A stretch of DNA of 64,000 bases, from positions 62,001-126,000 of the forward strand of contig NZ_JABEQJ010000014.1 of NCBI RefSeq assembly GCF_014174255.1, written 5' to 3'. Shown here in pieces: positions 25,623 to 35,727 of this stretch; positions within the stretch are counted from its first letter, which is position 1; each line of letters begins with the position of its first letter. Origin of the DNA: Gluconacetobacter sacchari (lineage in GTDB: Bacteria; Pseudomonadota; Alphaproteobacteria; Acetobacterales; Acetobacteraceae). The position numbers and the translations under genes are program-made. The notes beneath the pieces were generated by a model. The model did not search any database and was not told the DNA's origin. It was given only the letters and a program-made list of their open reading frames with translations.

Positions 25623-26588
25623 ATGAAGGAAATCGTCGCCGTTGATATCGGCGGAACACATGCCCGCTTCGCGATCGCCACGGTGGAGGCCGGGCGCGTC
25701 GTCTCGCTGGGCGACGCCGTGACGCTGAAATGCGCCGAACACGCCAGCATGCAACTGGCGTGGGAGGCCTTCGGCCGCGAGATCGGGCGCGTGCTGCCGC
25801 GCGCGGCCGGCATCGCCGTCGCCTGTCCCATCCAGGGCGACATCCTGAAGCTGACCAACAATCCCTGGATCATCCGGCCCGCGCAACTGGCCGAGCAGCT
25901 TGGGGTGGACGAGCATGTGCTGGTCAATGATTTCGGCGCCGTCGGCTACGCGGTGACCCAGGTCGACGCCACCCATCTGCGCCATCTGTGCGGCCCCGAT
26001 ACCGACCTGTCGGCCAACGGCGTGACGACGATCGTCGGTCCCGGCACCGGGCTGGGCTCGGCCTATGTCGTCCGGCGCGACGGGCGCAGCCTGGTGTGCG
26101 AGACCGAGGGCGGCCACGTCGATTTCGCGCCGCTCGACAGTGTGGACGACCGGATTCTCCAGCGGCTGCGGCAGCGATACCGCCGGGTTTCGGCCGAGCG
26201 GATCGTCTCCGGGCCGGGGCTGGTGAACCTGTACGAAACCATCGCCGAACTCGAAGGTCAGCCGGCCCTGATCCACGACGACAAGGAATTATGGACCCTG
26301 GCGCTGGAAGGGCGCGACCCGATGGCCTCGGCGGCGGTCGAGCGGTTCTGTCTGGCGCTGGGCGCCGTCGCGGGCGACCTGGCCCTGGCGCAGGGCGCCA
26401 ATGGCGTGGTGATCGCCGGGGGCGTGGGCCTGCGGCTGGCGGACCATCTGCCGCGATCGGGCTTCGCCGAGCGCTTCGTGGCCAAGGGACGTTTCGAATC
26501 GATGATGGCGCGGATGCCGGTGAAGCTGATCACCCACCCGCAGCCCGGCCTGCTGGGGGCGGCGGCGGCCTTCGCCGAACGGTTCTGA
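25623..26588 (+). CDS. glk: Glk, glucokinase
   Basis: A 321-residue sugar kinase of the bacterial Glk family (not ROK). The phosphate loop DIGGTHARFAIA (about 7-18) opens the protein. The middle has ITN/LTNNPW-type and VLVNDFGAVGYAV motifs around the catalytic aspartate, then GPGTGLGSAYV and the glutamate-rich EGGHVDFAP. It phosphorylates glucose for the pentose phosphate and Entner-Doudoroff routes used by acetic acid bacteria. The start at 25623 has a GGGAGG site upstream. The purine permease gene follows after 79 nt. Confidence 0.95.
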   Translation: MKEIVAVDIGGTHARFAIATVEAGRVVSLGDAVTLKCAEHASMQLAWEAFGREIGRVLPRAAGIAVACPIQGDILKLTNNPWIIRPAQLAEQLGVDEHVLVNDFGAVGYAVTQVDATHLRHLCGPDTDLSANGVTTIVGPGTGLGSAYVVRRDGRSLVCETEGGHVDFAPLDSVDDRILQRLRQRYRRVSAERIVSGPGLVNLYETIAELEGQPALIHDDKELWTLALEGRDPMASAAVERFCLALGAVAGDLALAQGANGVVIAGGVGLRLADHLPRSGFAERFVAKGRFESMMARMPVKLITHPQPGLLGAAAAFAERF

Positions 26589-26667
26589 CCGGCTGCCGGC
26601 CTCTCTTGCATCGTAACGGAAGCGGTAGGACAGTCGCTGCCGGAGCAGGCGGGCAAGAGGACAGGCA

Positions 26668-28032
26668 GTGACGCATGACGGCGCCGGGGCAACCGGCTGG
26701 ATCGACCGCTTTTTCCATGTGACGCGCCGTGGCTCGACCCTGCCGCGCGAGGTGGTCGCCGGGCTGACCACCTTCGGGGCGATGGCCTATATCATGGTCG
26801 TCAACCCGGCCATCCTGTCCATGGCGGGGCTGGACCGCCACGACATGATCATGACCACCATCGCCGCCTCGGTGGTCGGGTCGCTGCTGATGGCGCTGCT
26901 GGCCAACCTGCCGATCGCCCTGGCCCCGGCCATGAGCAGCAACCTGGTCTTCGCGCAGGTCGTGGTCGTGCAGATGGGCATCGCGCCGCCGGTCGCCTTC
27001 ACCATGGTCCTGATCGGGGGGCTGTGCTTCGTCGCGCTGTCGCTGACCCATTGGCGGCAGAAGATCGTGATGGGCTTCCCGGTCTCGGTGCGCACCGGCA
27101 TCCACTGCGCGATCGGCGCCTTCATCGCCCATATCGGCATGGTCAGCGGCGGGCTGGCGGTCCGGGGCGGCGACGGCCTCGCCTTCGGCGCGCTGCGCGA
27201 TCCGGCGGTGCTGCTGGGGGTCGCCGGCCTGTTTCTGGCCGCCGCGCTGCGCCTGCTGCGCGTGCCGGCGGGCATGCTGCTGACCATCGTCGCGGTCACG
27301 GTGGCGGGGTGTTGCATCCATCGTGCCGACGGGCACGCGGTCACGTCGCTGCCCTCCGCGTGGCTGGAATGGCCGCGTTATCCGGCCCACATGCTGTTGC
27401 CCTTCGACTTTCACGGCTTCTTCACCCATTTCGGGCTGGTGCTGCCGGTGGCGCTGTATTTCTTCCTGGGCGATTTCTTCGACGCGACGGGTACCATGAT
27501 GGCGGTGACGCGCAAGGCCGGCCTGTCGGTCGAGGACGGGCAGCCGGTGCTGGGCCGCGCCGCCTTCGTCGCCGACGGCACGGCCAGCGTGGTGGGGGCC
27601 GCGCTCGGCACCTCCACCGTGTCGGCCTATCTGGAATCGCTGGTGGGGGCCGAGGCCGGAGGACGGACCGGGCTGGTCGGGGTCACGGTCGCGATCCTGT
27701 TCGCGCTGTCGTCGGTCCTGTGGCCGATCATCACCGCCGTCCCGGCGGTCGCGACCGCCCCGGTGCTGATCCTGGTCGGGCTGGGCATGCTGGCCGACCT
27801 GGGCCGGGCGGAGCACGACGGCGCGGCGGGTATCCTGGCGCCGCTGCTGATGGTGCTGGTCACGGTCATGACCGGCAATTTCATGGTCAGCCTGGCGCTG
27901 GGGCTGCTGCTTCACACCGTCCTGGCGCTGGCGGCGCGCCGCTGGAGCGAGATCACGCCGGTCCTGCTGCTGCTGGACGCGGTGTTCGTTTTCTATCTGG
28001 TGCTGGCCAGCGGCATCGGCGACAAGTCGTGA
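26668..28032 (+). CDS. NCS2 family nucleobase permease, AzgA-like (guanine/hypoxanthine)
   Basis: A 454-residue inner-membrane transporter with about 12-14 membrane segments. The opening TLPREVVAGLTTFGAMAYIMVVNP is diagnostic of the AzgA branch of NCS2, which imports adenine, guanine or hypoxanthine with protons. Later motifs include PAMSSNLVFAQ, FLGDFFDATGTMMAVTRKAGL and GTSTVSAYLESLVGAEAGGRTGL. The start is GTG at 26668, with AGAGGA upstream. The next gene starts inside its stop codon (GTGA), so three small genes follow it in one transcript. Confidence 0.88.
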   Translation: MTHDGAGATGWIDRFFHVTRRGSTLPREVVAGLTTFGAMAYIMVVNPAILSMAGLDRHDMIMTTIAASVVGSLLMALLANLPIALAPAMSSNLVFAQVVVVQMGIAPPVAFTMVLIGGLCFVALSLTHWRQKIVMGFPVSVRTGIHCAIGAFIAHIGMVSGGLAVRGGDGLAFGALRDPAVLLGVAGLFLAAALRLLRVPAGMLLTIVAVTVAGCCIHRADGHAVTSLPSAWLEWPRYPAHMLLPFDFHGFFTHFGLVLPVALYFFLGDFFDATGTMMAVTRKAGLSVEDGQPVLGRAAFVADGTASVVGAALGTSTVSAYLESLVGAEAGGRTGLVGVTVAILFALSSVLWPIITAVPAVATAPVLILVGLGMLADLGRAEHDGAAGILAPLLMVLVTVMTGNFMVSLALGLLLHTVLALAARRWSEITPVLLLLDAVFVFYLVLASGIGDKS

Positions 28033-28718
28033 AGGCGGCATGGGCGCTCCTGGTCTGGTCGGGCCTGGCCGTCGCGACGCCCGCCGCCGCGAACGAGCGA
28101 GGGACCATGTGGCCCGACACCCCCCGCGCGCGCCTGGAACTGGAAGCCCTGGTCGCGACGCTGGACGCAAGCCTGCTCTCCCACCCCAGCGCCACGCTGA
28201 CGCTGGAGGCCTGGTGCCGCGATCACGGCCTGGCGCCCGTCGCCCATGTGGTGGCGCACCGCGTCCCGGGCATCGCGCGTGCGCCCAGCGCCGAACAGCG
28301 GCATGATCTCGCCGTCGGCGCGGACGAGCCGGTCGCCTATCGCCGGGTGGCGCTGGCCTGCGGCGACCGCGTGCTGTCGGTGGCGGATAACTGGTACGTC
28401 CCCTCGCGCCTGACCCCGGCGATGAACGACCTTCTGGCGCGCACCGACACCGCGTTCGGCCATGCGGTGGCGGATCTGCGTTTCACCCGCCGGACCCTGG
28501 ACAGCACCCGCCTGTTCACCCCGCTGCCCGACGGGTGGGAGCGGCGCGGCCTGCCGCCGCCCGGCCCGGGCCCGCTCGCCATTCCCGCCGACATCCTGCG
28601 CCACCGTGCGCTGCTCTATCGTCGGGACGGCCTGCCGTTCAGCGAGGTGGTGGAAACCTACACCGCCGCCATGCTGGATTTCCCGCCGCCGCCCCAACCG
28701 AAGCGCGAGGCGCCATGA
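28029..28718 (+). CDS. Secreted protein with chorismate-lyase-like fold, function unknown
   Basis: A 229-residue protein that starts with GTG overlapping the permease stop (GTGA). Residues 1-24 form a signal peptide (hydrophobic run, then ATPAAANERG). The body shows the layout of the chorismate lyase/UTRA fold: paired RRV-L-C-G-D-R-V strands, a P-x-x-L loop, T-A-F-G-H, T-R-R-T-L, then HRALLYRRDGLPFSEVVETY. The fold is an inference from this pattern; the ERxR-type catalytic set of UbiC is not clearly matched. A secreted location would be odd for a ubiquinone enzyme. Downstream overlap is ATGA with the cupin gene. Confidence 0.5.
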   Translation: MKAAWALLVWSGLAVATPAAANERGTMWPDTPRARLELEALVATLDASLLSHPSATLTLEAWCRDHGLAPVAHVVAHRVPGIARAPSAEQRHDLAVGADEPVAYRRVALACGDRVLSVADNWYVPSRLTPAMNDLLARTDTAFGHAVADLRFTRRTLDSTRLFTPLPDGWERRGLPPPGPGPLAIPADILRHRALLYRRDGLPFSEVVETYTAAMLDFPPPPQPKREAP

Positions 28719-29173
28719 CCCCACCCGCGATCGACCTGCGCGATCCCGACCTGCCGGCCGAGGCCGTGCGCGCGGCCCTTTCCCTGTCGCCGCACCCCGA
28801 GGGCGGATGGTATCGCGAAACCTGGCGCGACACCCCGCCCGATGGCGGGCGCGGGGTCGCGACGACCATCCAGTTCCTGCTGGCGCGGGGCGAGCGCTCG
28901 CACTGGCACCGGGTCGACGCGGCGGAAATCTGGTGCTGGCAGGGCGGCGCGCCGCTGCGCCTGGGCATCGCCCGGGATGGCGTGGTCGAGCGCGTGACAC
29001 TGGGGCCATGCCCCGCCGAGGGCCATCTCCAGCAGGCGGTGGTGCCGGTCATGGCCTGGCAGGCCGCCGAATCGCTGGGGGCGTGGAGCGTCGTGGGCTG
29101 CATCGTCGCCCCGGCCTTCCAGTTCGCCGGCTTCGAACTCGCCCCGCCGGGCTGGGCGCCGGAGGGCGCATGA
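28715..29173 (+). CDS. Cupin_5 (DUF985) family protein
   Basis: A 152-residue single-domain cupin. The family markers are SPHPEGGWYRETWRD near the start, LLARGERSHWHRVDAAEIWCWQGGAPL in the middle, and the C-terminal VVGCIVAPAFQFAGFELAPPGW. The His-rich SHWHRVDAAEIW stretch supplies probable metal or sugar ligands. Function is not established; relatives have been linked to sugar or ligand binding. It overlaps both neighbours by the four bases ATGA, so it is translated together with the secreted protein before it and the Nudix enzyme after it. Confidence 0.85.
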   Translation: MTPPAIDLRDPDLPAEAVRAALSLSPHPEGGWYRETWRDTPPDGGRGVATTIQFLLARGERSHWHRVDAAEIWCWQGGAPLRLGIARDGVVERVTLGPCPAEGHLQQAVVPVMAWQAAESLGAWSVVGCIVAPAFQFAGFELAPPGWAPEGA

Positions 29174-29802
29174 GCACCGAACCCGACTGGCTGGCCTGGG
29201 CGCGCGAGATCCAGGCCATCGCGCAGACCGGCCTGACCTTCGCCGGCGACCCGTTCGACCGCGAGCGGTACGAGGCGCTGCGGACGATCGCGGCGCGGAT
29301 GATGGCGGCCGGCAGCGGCCAGCCCGTGGCGCGGATCGAGGCCCTGTTCGCCGATCAGGAAGGCTACGCGACGCCGAAGGTCGAGGTGCGCGCCGCCGTG
29401 TTCGACGATGCGGGCCGGATCCTGATGGTGCGCGAGGTGCTGGATAACGGGCGCTGGACGCTCCCCGGCGGCTGGGCGGACGTCAACCTGACCCCGGCCG
29501 AGAACGCGGTGAAGGAAGTGCGCGAGGAAAGCGGTTATATCGTCACGGCGCGCCGGCTGGCGGCGGTGTGGGACCGCGACCGCCAGGGGCACGAGCACAA
29601 GGCCTTCTCCTGCGCCAAGTTCTTCTTCCTGTGCGACCTGGCGGGCGGCGAGGCGGCCACCAGCATCGAGACGTCCGAGATCGCCTGGTTCGGCCCCGGC
29701 GAGATCCCCGCCGACCTGTCGCTGGGCCGGGTGCTGCCGGCGCAGATCCGGCGTATGTTCGACCATTACCGCGATCCCGGCCTGCCGGCCGATTTCGAAT
29801 GA
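29170..29802 (+). CDS. Nudix hydrolase with N-terminal helical domain
   Basis: A 210-residue protein. Residues 1-60 form the helical domain seen ahead of the Nudix fold in a subgroup of ADP-ribose or nucleotide pyrophosphatases. The Nudix box runs from GGWADVNLTP to AVKEVREESGY (about 97-120), with the key E-x-x-E-E metal ligands kept and Asp in place of the first Glu. It probably hydrolyses a nucleoside diphosphate linked to another group; which one is unknown. It starts inside the cupin stop codon (ATGA) and ends the operon. Confidence 0.86.
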   Translation: MSTEPDWLAWAREIQAIAQTGLTFAGDPFDRERYEALRTIAARMMAAGSGQPVARIEALFADQEGYATPKVEVRAAVFDDAGRILMVREVLDNGRWTLPGGWADVNLTPAENAVKEVREESGYIVTARRLAAVWDRDRQGHEHKAFSCAKFFFLCDLAGGEAATSIETSEIAWFGPGEIPADLSLGRVLPAQIRRMFDHYRDPGLPADFE

Positions 29803-29826
29803 CGCGCGATAGATATGACGCAGAGC

Positions 29827-29855
29827 GTTGAAATCGCGCTGTTCGTGACCCATAT
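29827..29855 (+). promoter_or_regulatory. Putative RpoH (heat-shock sigma) promoter of htpG
   Basis: GTTGAAA at 29827-29833 and CCCATAT at 29849-29855 are separated by 15 nt. This matches the heat-shock sigma consensus CTTGAAA-N11-16-CCCATNT at all but one position. It lies 42 nt before the chosen htpG start, as expected for a heat-shock gene. Confidence 0.75.
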
Positions 29856-29896
29856 CCCGCCACTGTGTGATTTCACGTAACGGAGAGATGTCCGAC

Positions 29897-31750
29897 ATGG
29901 TCGATCAGGCTGCGGGTGGCGAGGAACATGCATTCAGCGCGGAGGTCGGGCGCCTGCTCGACCTGGTGGTGCATGCGCTCTATTCCGAGCGGGAGATTTT
30001 CCTGCGCGAACTGGTGGCCAACGCCGCCGACGCCACCGACCGGCGGCGGTTCGAGGCCCTGACCGACGCCGCCCTGGCGCTGCCCGAGGGGGCCAAGGTC
30101 CGCATCGATCCCGACAAGGACGCCCGGCGCCTGACCATCAGCGACGACGGCGCGGGCATGAGCAAGGACGAGCTGGCGCGCAACCTGGGCACGATCGCGC
30201 GCTCGGGCACCCGCGCGTTCGGCGAGGAACTGGCCAGGCACAAGCCCGAGGAACGGTCGGGCCTGATCGGCCAGTTCGGCGTCGGCTTCTATGCCGCCTT
30301 CATGGTGGCGGACCATGTCGACGTGGTGTCGCGCCGCGCGGGCAGCGAAGAGGCCTGGCGCTGGTCGTCCGACGGCAAGGGAAGCTTCACCCTCAGCCCC
30401 GCGACGCGCGAGCAGCCCGGCACCGACATCATCCTGTACATGAAGGACGATGCCGACGAATTCCTCGACGCATGGCGCCTGGAATCGATCGTGCGCAAAT
30501 GGGCCGATCACATCGCCTGGCCGATCACGATCCGGAGCGATGGCGAGGAGAAGCCCGCCAATGCCGGAACCGCGTTGTGGCGCAAGCCGCGCAGCGAGGT
30601 GACCGAAGAGCAGCTCACCGAATTCTATCGCCATGTCAGCCATAATTTCGATACGCCCTGGGCGACGCTGCACTGGCATGCCGAAGGCACGATCGACTTC
30701 ACCGCCCTGCTGTTCGTCCCCGGCAGCCGCCCGTTCGAATTCGGCGAGCAGGTACGTGAGAGCAAGGTACGGCTGCATGTCCGCCGCATGTTCATCACCG
30801 ACGACGCGGCGCTGCTGCCGCCCTGGCTGCGCTTCGTGCAGGGCGTGGTCGATACCGAGGACCTGCCGCTGAACGTCTCGCGCGAGATGTTGCAGGCCAC
30901 CCCGGTGCTGCAACGCATCCGCAAGGCCGTGACCAACCGGGTGCTGAACGAACTGCGCACCCGCGCCAAGGACGCCGAATCCTACGCCAAATTCTGGGAC
31001 AATTTCGGCCCGGTGGTGAAGGAAGGCATCTGGGACGACGCGGAATACCGCACCGACCTGGCCGGTCTGGCCCGCTTCCGCTCCAGCACACAGGAGGGCT
31101 GGACCACGCTGGCCGAGTACGTGGCACGGATGAAGGACGGGCAGGAGGCGATCTATTACCTGACCGGCGACAATCCCGACACGCTGCCGGCCTCGCCGCA
31201 ACTGGAAGGCTTCAAGGCGCGCGGGATCGAGGTCCTGCTGCTGACCGACCCGGTCGATTCCTTCTGGCCCGACCGCCTGGGCACGTTCGAGGGCAAGTCC
31301 CTGCGCAGCGTCAGCCAGAGCCACGCCGATCTGGAGACGTTCGAGGCCCCGCCCTCCGAGGGTGAGAAGGCGGAGCTGGACACGCTGCTGCCGGCGCTGA
31401 AGGAGGCCCTGGGCGACGCGGTCTCCGAGGTCCGGGGCAGCACGCGGCTGGTCAGCAGCGCGGTGGTGCTGGCCGCCGCCGGCCACGGCCCCGACCTGCA
31501 ATTGCAGCGCCTGCTGCGGCGCAGCGGCCAGGCGGTGCCCGACCAGGCGCCGGTGCTGGAGGTCAATCCGGCGCACCCGCTGATCCGCGACCTGGCGGCG
31601 CGGGTGGCGCGGGGCGAGCCGATCACCGACACGGCGCTGATCCTGCTGGACATCGCCCGGATCCAGGAGGGCGAGAGCCTGAAGGACCCCACGGCCTTCG
31701 CCAGCCGCCTGACGGCGACCCTGACTCACCTGCAAGGCGGCAGCGCCTGA
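29897..31750 (+). CDS. htpG: HtpG, Hsp90-family chaperone
   Basis: A 617-residue bacterial Hsp90. The N-terminal GHKL ATPase domain shows [12 protein letters not shown] (with the catalytic Glu), [26 protein letters not shown] and [13 protein letters not shown]. The middle domain has [10 protein letters not shown] and the family sequence [11 protein letters not shown]; the C-terminal domain is the dimerisation part. Of three in-frame starts (GTG 29867, ATG 29888, ATG 29897) the last best fits the GGAGA ribosome site, and the heat-shock promoter just upstream rules out a much earlier start. It refolds or holds client proteins in the cytoplasm. Confidence 0.96.
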   Translation: MVDQAAGGEEHAFSAEVGRLLDLVVHALYSEREIFLRELVANAADATDRRRFEALTDAALALPEGAKVRIDPDKDARRLTISDDGAGMSKDELARNLGTIARSGTRAFGEELARHKPEERSGLIGQFGVGFYAAFMVADHVDVVSRRAGSEEAWRWSSDGKGSFTLSPATREQPGTDIILYMKDDADEFLDAWRLESIVRKWADHIAWPITIRSDGEEKPANAGTALWRKPRSEVTEEQLTEFYRHVSHNFDTPWATLHWHAEGTIDFTALLFVPGSRPFEFGEQVRESKVRLHVRRMFITDDAALLPPWLRFVQGVVDTEDLPLNVSREMLQATPVLQRIRKAVTNRVLNELRTRAKDAESYAKFWDNFGPVVKEGIWDDAEYRTDLAGLARFRSSTQEGWTTLAEYVARMKDGQEAIYYLTGDNPDTLPASPQLEGFKARGIEVLLLTDPVDSFWPDRLGTFEGKSLRSVSQSHADLETFEAPPSEGEKAELDTLLPALKEALGDAVSEVRGSTRLVSSAVVLAAAGHGPDLQLQRLLRRSGQAVPDQAPVLEVNPAHPLIRDLAARVARGEPITDTALILLDIARIQEGESLKDPTAFASRLTATLTHLQGGSA

Positions 31751-31762
31751 ACCCTGCCACGA

Positions 31763-31793
31763 CAGGTTCACGCGCATTCGGCGCCTGAACCTG
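31763..31793 (+). other. Stable hairpin in the htpG-mtnA gap
   Basis: CAGGTTCA (31763-31770) pairs with TGAACCTG (31786-31793). Inside it GCGC (31772-31775) pairs with GCGC (31781-31784) across a C-C mismatch, leaving a 5-nt loop ATTCG. That gives 12 base pairs. No T-run follows, so it is not a normal terminator; it may stabilise the htpG 3' end or be part of an mtnA leader. Confidence 0.6.
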
Positions 31794-31814
31794 CTAGAGG
31801 GTCGCGGGCTTGCC

Positions 31815-31850
31815 GCCGCGCAAACGGGGTGCTTCCCTGCGCGGCCTTTT
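31815..31850 (+). terminator. Terminator-like hairpin between htpG and mtnA
   Basis: GCCGCGCA (31815-31822) pairs perfectly with TGCGCGGC (31838-31845), with an inner GGG/CCC, followed by CTTTT (31846-31850). This looks like a Rho-independent terminator for htpG. It ends only 23 nt before the mtnA ATG, so unless mtnA uses a very short leader it could also act as an attenuator in the mtnA leader. Confidence 0.65.
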
Positions 31851-31873
31851 CCCAGCCATTGGAACCATGCGGC

Positions 31874-32986
<1,113 letters not shown>

Positions 32987-33023
32987 CAGGGGCGGCCCGG
33001 CCCGGCTTCCTCCGCCTTCGACC

Positions 33024-33056
33024 GAACGGGGCGCGTCGCGCCCCGTTCCTTGTTTT
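33024..33056 (+). terminator. Rho-independent terminator after mtnA
   Basis: GAACGGGGCG (33024-33033) pairs perfectly with CGCCCCGTTC (33039-33048) around the loop CGTCG, followed by CTTGTTTT. The 10-bp GC-rich stem and T-rich tail are a textbook intrinsic terminator, placed 38 nt after the mtnA stop and 22 nt before aspS. Confidence 0.85.
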
Positions 33057-33077
33057 CTGGCGACACAGGACCGGACC

Positions 33078-34889
33078 ATGCATCCCTACCGTACCCATAG
33101 CTGCGCCGCGCTTCGGGCCAGCGACGCCGGGCAGACCGCCCGCCTCTCCGGCTGGGTCCACAGCAAGCGCGATCATGGCGGCCTGCTGTTCATCGACCTG
33201 CGCGATCATTTCGGCATCACCCAGATCGTGATTCCCGCCGGCTCGCCGGTGCTGGAGGCGGTCGAGCGCGTGCGCGTCGAAAGCGTGCTGACGGTAACGG
33301 GCGAGGTCGTGCTGCGCGACGACGCGACGCGCAACCCCAACCTGCCGACCGGCGATATCGAACTGCGCGCCCGAGAAGTCGACGTGCAGTCGGCCGCCGA
33401 CGTGCTGCCGTTCCAGGTCGCGGGGCATGAGAACTATCCCGAAGACCTGCGCCTGACCTATCGCTATATCGACCTGCGCCGCGACAAGGTGCATCGCAAC
33501 ATCCTGCTGCGCTCGCAGGTCATCGCCAGCCTGCGCCGCCGCATGACCGACCAGGGCTTCATCGAGTTCCAGACGCCGATCCTCACGGCCTCGTCCCCCG
33601 AGGGCGCGCGCGACTTCCTGGTTCCGGCGCGCATGCATCCGGGCAAGTTCTACGCCCTGCCGCAGGCCCCGCAGCAATTCAAGCAGCTCGCGATGGTCGC
33701 CGGCTTCGACCGGTATTTCCAGATCGCCCCCTGTTTCCGTGACGAGGCCGCCCGCGCCGACCGCTCGCCGGGCGAATTCTACCAGCTCGATTTCGAGATG
33801 GCCTTCGCCACGCAGGAAGACGTGTTCGCGACGCTGGAACCGGTGATGGAAGGCGTATTCCGCGAATTCGGCGGCGGCCGCACGGTCAGCCCCGCGCCGT
33901 TCGAGCGGATTCCCTACGCCACGGCGATGGCGCTCTACGGCAGCGACAAGCCCGACCTGCGCAACCCGCTGCGCATCAGCGACGTGACCGAATCGTTCGC
34001 GGACTCCGGATTCGGCCTGTTCGCCCGCATCGTCGCCGGCGGCGGCGCGGTCCGCGCGATTCCGGCTCCCGGCGCGGGCGATCGCCCGCGCACCTTCTAT
34101 GACAAGCTGAATGCCTGGGCGCGCGAGGCCGGGGCAGGCGGCCTGGGCTACATCATCTTCGACGAGGAAGGCGGCAAAGGCCCGATCGCCAAGAACCTGG
34201 AGCCCGAGCGGGTGGAGGCGATTCGCGCCGCGACCGGCCTCAAGGCGGGTGACGCCGTGTTCTTCGCGGCGGGCAAGGGCGACGAGGTCGTGAAATTTTC
34301 CGGCCAGGTGCGCACCCGCGTCGCGACCGAACTGGACCTGATCGAGCAGAACGCCTTCCGCTTCTGCTGGATCACCGATTTCCCGATGTACGAGCGCAAC
34401 GAGGAAACGGGCCAGATCGATTTCTCGCACAACCCGTTCTCGATGCCCCAGGGCGGGCTGGAGGCGCTGAACAGCCAGGACCCGCTGACGATCACGGCCT
34501 ATCAGTACGACATCGTGTGCAACGGCATCGAACTGTCGTCGGGCGCGATCCGCAACCATCGCCCGGACGTGATGATCCGCGCCTTCGAACTGGCCGGCTA
34601 CCCGGCCAGCGAGGTCGAGGCCCGGTTCGGCGGCATGCTCAATGCGTTCCGCTACGGCGCGCCGCCGCATGGCGGCTCCGCGCCGGGCGTGGACCGCATG
34701 GTCATGCTGCTGGCCGACGAGCCGAATATCCGCGAGGTGATCCTGTTCCCGCTGAACCAGCAGGGCGAGGACCTGATGATGGGCGCCCCGGCCCCGGTCC
34801 CGCCCGAGCGGCTGAAGGAACTGTCGCTGGCGCTCGACCTGCCGCGCCCCAGGCCCGCGGCGGGCAAGGATGCCAAGCCGGCGGAATAG
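33078..34889 (+). CDS. aspS: AspS, aspartyl-tRNA synthetase
   Basis: A 603-residue class II synthetase. The N-terminal anticodon-binding OB fold contains [28 protein letters not shown]. The catalytic core has motif 2 [21 protein letters not shown], a bacterial GAD insertion (about 310-420), and motif 3 [13 protein letters not shown]. It charges tRNA-Asp. As in many alphaproteobacteria it may be non-discriminating and also load Asp on tRNA-Asn, but nothing in the window decides this. Its start lies 22 nt after the mtnA terminator, so it must have a short leader or a promoter overlapping that terminator. Confidence 0.97.
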   Translation: MHPYRTHSCAALRASDAGQTARLSGWVHSKRDHGGLLFIDLRDHFGITQIVIPAGSPVLEAVERVRVESVLTVTGEVVLRDDATRNPNLPTGDIELRAREVDVQSAADVLPFQVAGHENYPEDLRLTYRYIDLRRDKVHRNILLRSQVIASLRRRMTDQGFIEFQTPILTASSPEGARDFLVPARMHPGKFYALPQAPQQFKQLAMVAGFDRYFQIAPCFRDEAARADRSPGEFYQLDFEMAFATQEDVFATLEPVMEGVFREFGGGRTVSPAPFERIPYATAMALYGSDKPDLRNPLRISDVTESFADSGFGLFARIVAGGGAVRAIPAPGAGDRPRTFYDKLNAWAREAGAGGLGYIIFDEEGGKGPIAKNLEPERVEAIRAATGLKAGDAVFFAAGKGDEVVKFSGQVRTRVATELDLIEQNAFRFCWITDFPMYERNEETGQIDFSHNPFSMPQGGLEALNSQDPLTITAYQYDIVCNGIELSSGAIRNHRPDVMIRAFELAGYPASEVEARFGGMLNAFRYGAPPHGGSAPGVDRMVMLLADEPNIREVILFPLNQQGEDLMMGAPAPVPPERLKELSLALDLPRPRPAAGKDAKPAE

Positions 34890-34929
34890 CATCATTGCGC
34901 GGAACGACGCGATGGGTTCTGCTGGCGGG

Positions 34930-35727
34930 ATGACACGAAGCATCCGATGCGCCCTCATGGTTCTGCTGTGCGGGGCGGCCGCCCCCGCGCGGGCCGAAGC
35001 GCCGGTGGCGCTGGCGCCCCACCGCGCGGTGTACGATCTGACGCTGGTCGCGGTGACCGGCGGCGATACGATTTCCGCCAGCGGCACCATGACCTACGCG
35101 GTCAGCGACGCCTGTTCGGCCTGGTCGACCCAGCAGCAGCTCAAGCTGCAAACGGTCTCCCGCTCCGGCGCCGTGACCGAGATGGTCTCGGACTATGCGA
35201 CGCTGGAGGCCAAGGACGGCCATAGCCTGGTCTTCCGCACCGTCCAGACCGCCAACGGCCGCCCGGCCAGCCGGGTGGCGGGTGAGGCGACGATGACGCC
35301 GGCAGGCGGCGAGATCCGCTATACCCAGCCCGCCGCGCATACCGTCCGCCTGGCCGCCGGGGTCCTGTTCCCGATGGCCCATACCCGGGCGATCATCAGC
35401 GCGGCGGAACAGGGGAGCACGTCCATTTCCCCCGTCCTGTTCGATGGAACCGGCGAGGACGGCCCGCAGGATACCTATGTCATGATCCTGGGCTGGACCC
35501 ATCCGCCGTCCGCCAGCCCGTTCCCGCAACTGGCGCGCCTGCCGTCCGGCCGGGTGCATGTGGCGTTCTACACCGCGTCCTCGCACGACATGCGCCCCGA
35601 TTACGAGATCGGGATGCGCTATTTCGCCAACGGCGTCTCCGACGATCTGGATATGGATTTCGGCGATTTCCGCATGCACGGCACGCTGCACAGCTTCACC
35701 CCAGCCCCGGAAGGCCACCGATGCTGA
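34930..35727 (+). CDS. eipB: EipB-family (DUF1849) periplasmic envelope integrity protein
   Basis: A 265-residue secreted protein. Residues 1-22 are a signal peptide ending ARA. The mature part follows the DUF1849/EipB pattern: LAPHRAVYDLTL at the start, DACSAWSTQQQ with C62, and a C-terminus ending in Cys (C265). In Brucella EipB two such cysteines form a disulfide that closes the beta-spiral barrel; both are present here. EipB supports cell-envelope stability. The ATG at 34930 is chosen because it directly precedes the signal peptide. The next gene overlaps its end by 7 nt. Confidence 0.8.
   Translation: MTRSIRCALMVLLCGAAAPARAEAPVALAPHRAVYDLTLVAVTGGDTISASGTMTYAVSDACSAWSTQQQLKLQTVSRSGAVTEMVSDYATLEAKDGHSLVFRTVQTANGRPASRVAGEATMTPAGGEIRYTQPAAHTVRLAAGVLFPMAHTRAIISAAEQGSTSISPVLFDGTGEDGPQDTYVMILGWTHPPSASPFPQLARLPSGRVHVAFYTASSHDMRPDYEIGMRYFANGVSDDLDMDFGDFRMHGTLHSFTPAPEGHRC

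Noticed and set aside
24602-25927. Upstream extension of the acetyltransferase-like gene across the SDR and glk genes
   Set aside because: The frame is open only because of high GC; the conserved protein begins at 24601, and the extension lies opposite the real SDR gene.
31751-31873. SAM-II or similar riboswitch before mtnA
   Set aside because: The gap has strong hairpins but not the conserved pseudoknot sequences of the SAM-II class, and no other known SAM aptamer was recognised.
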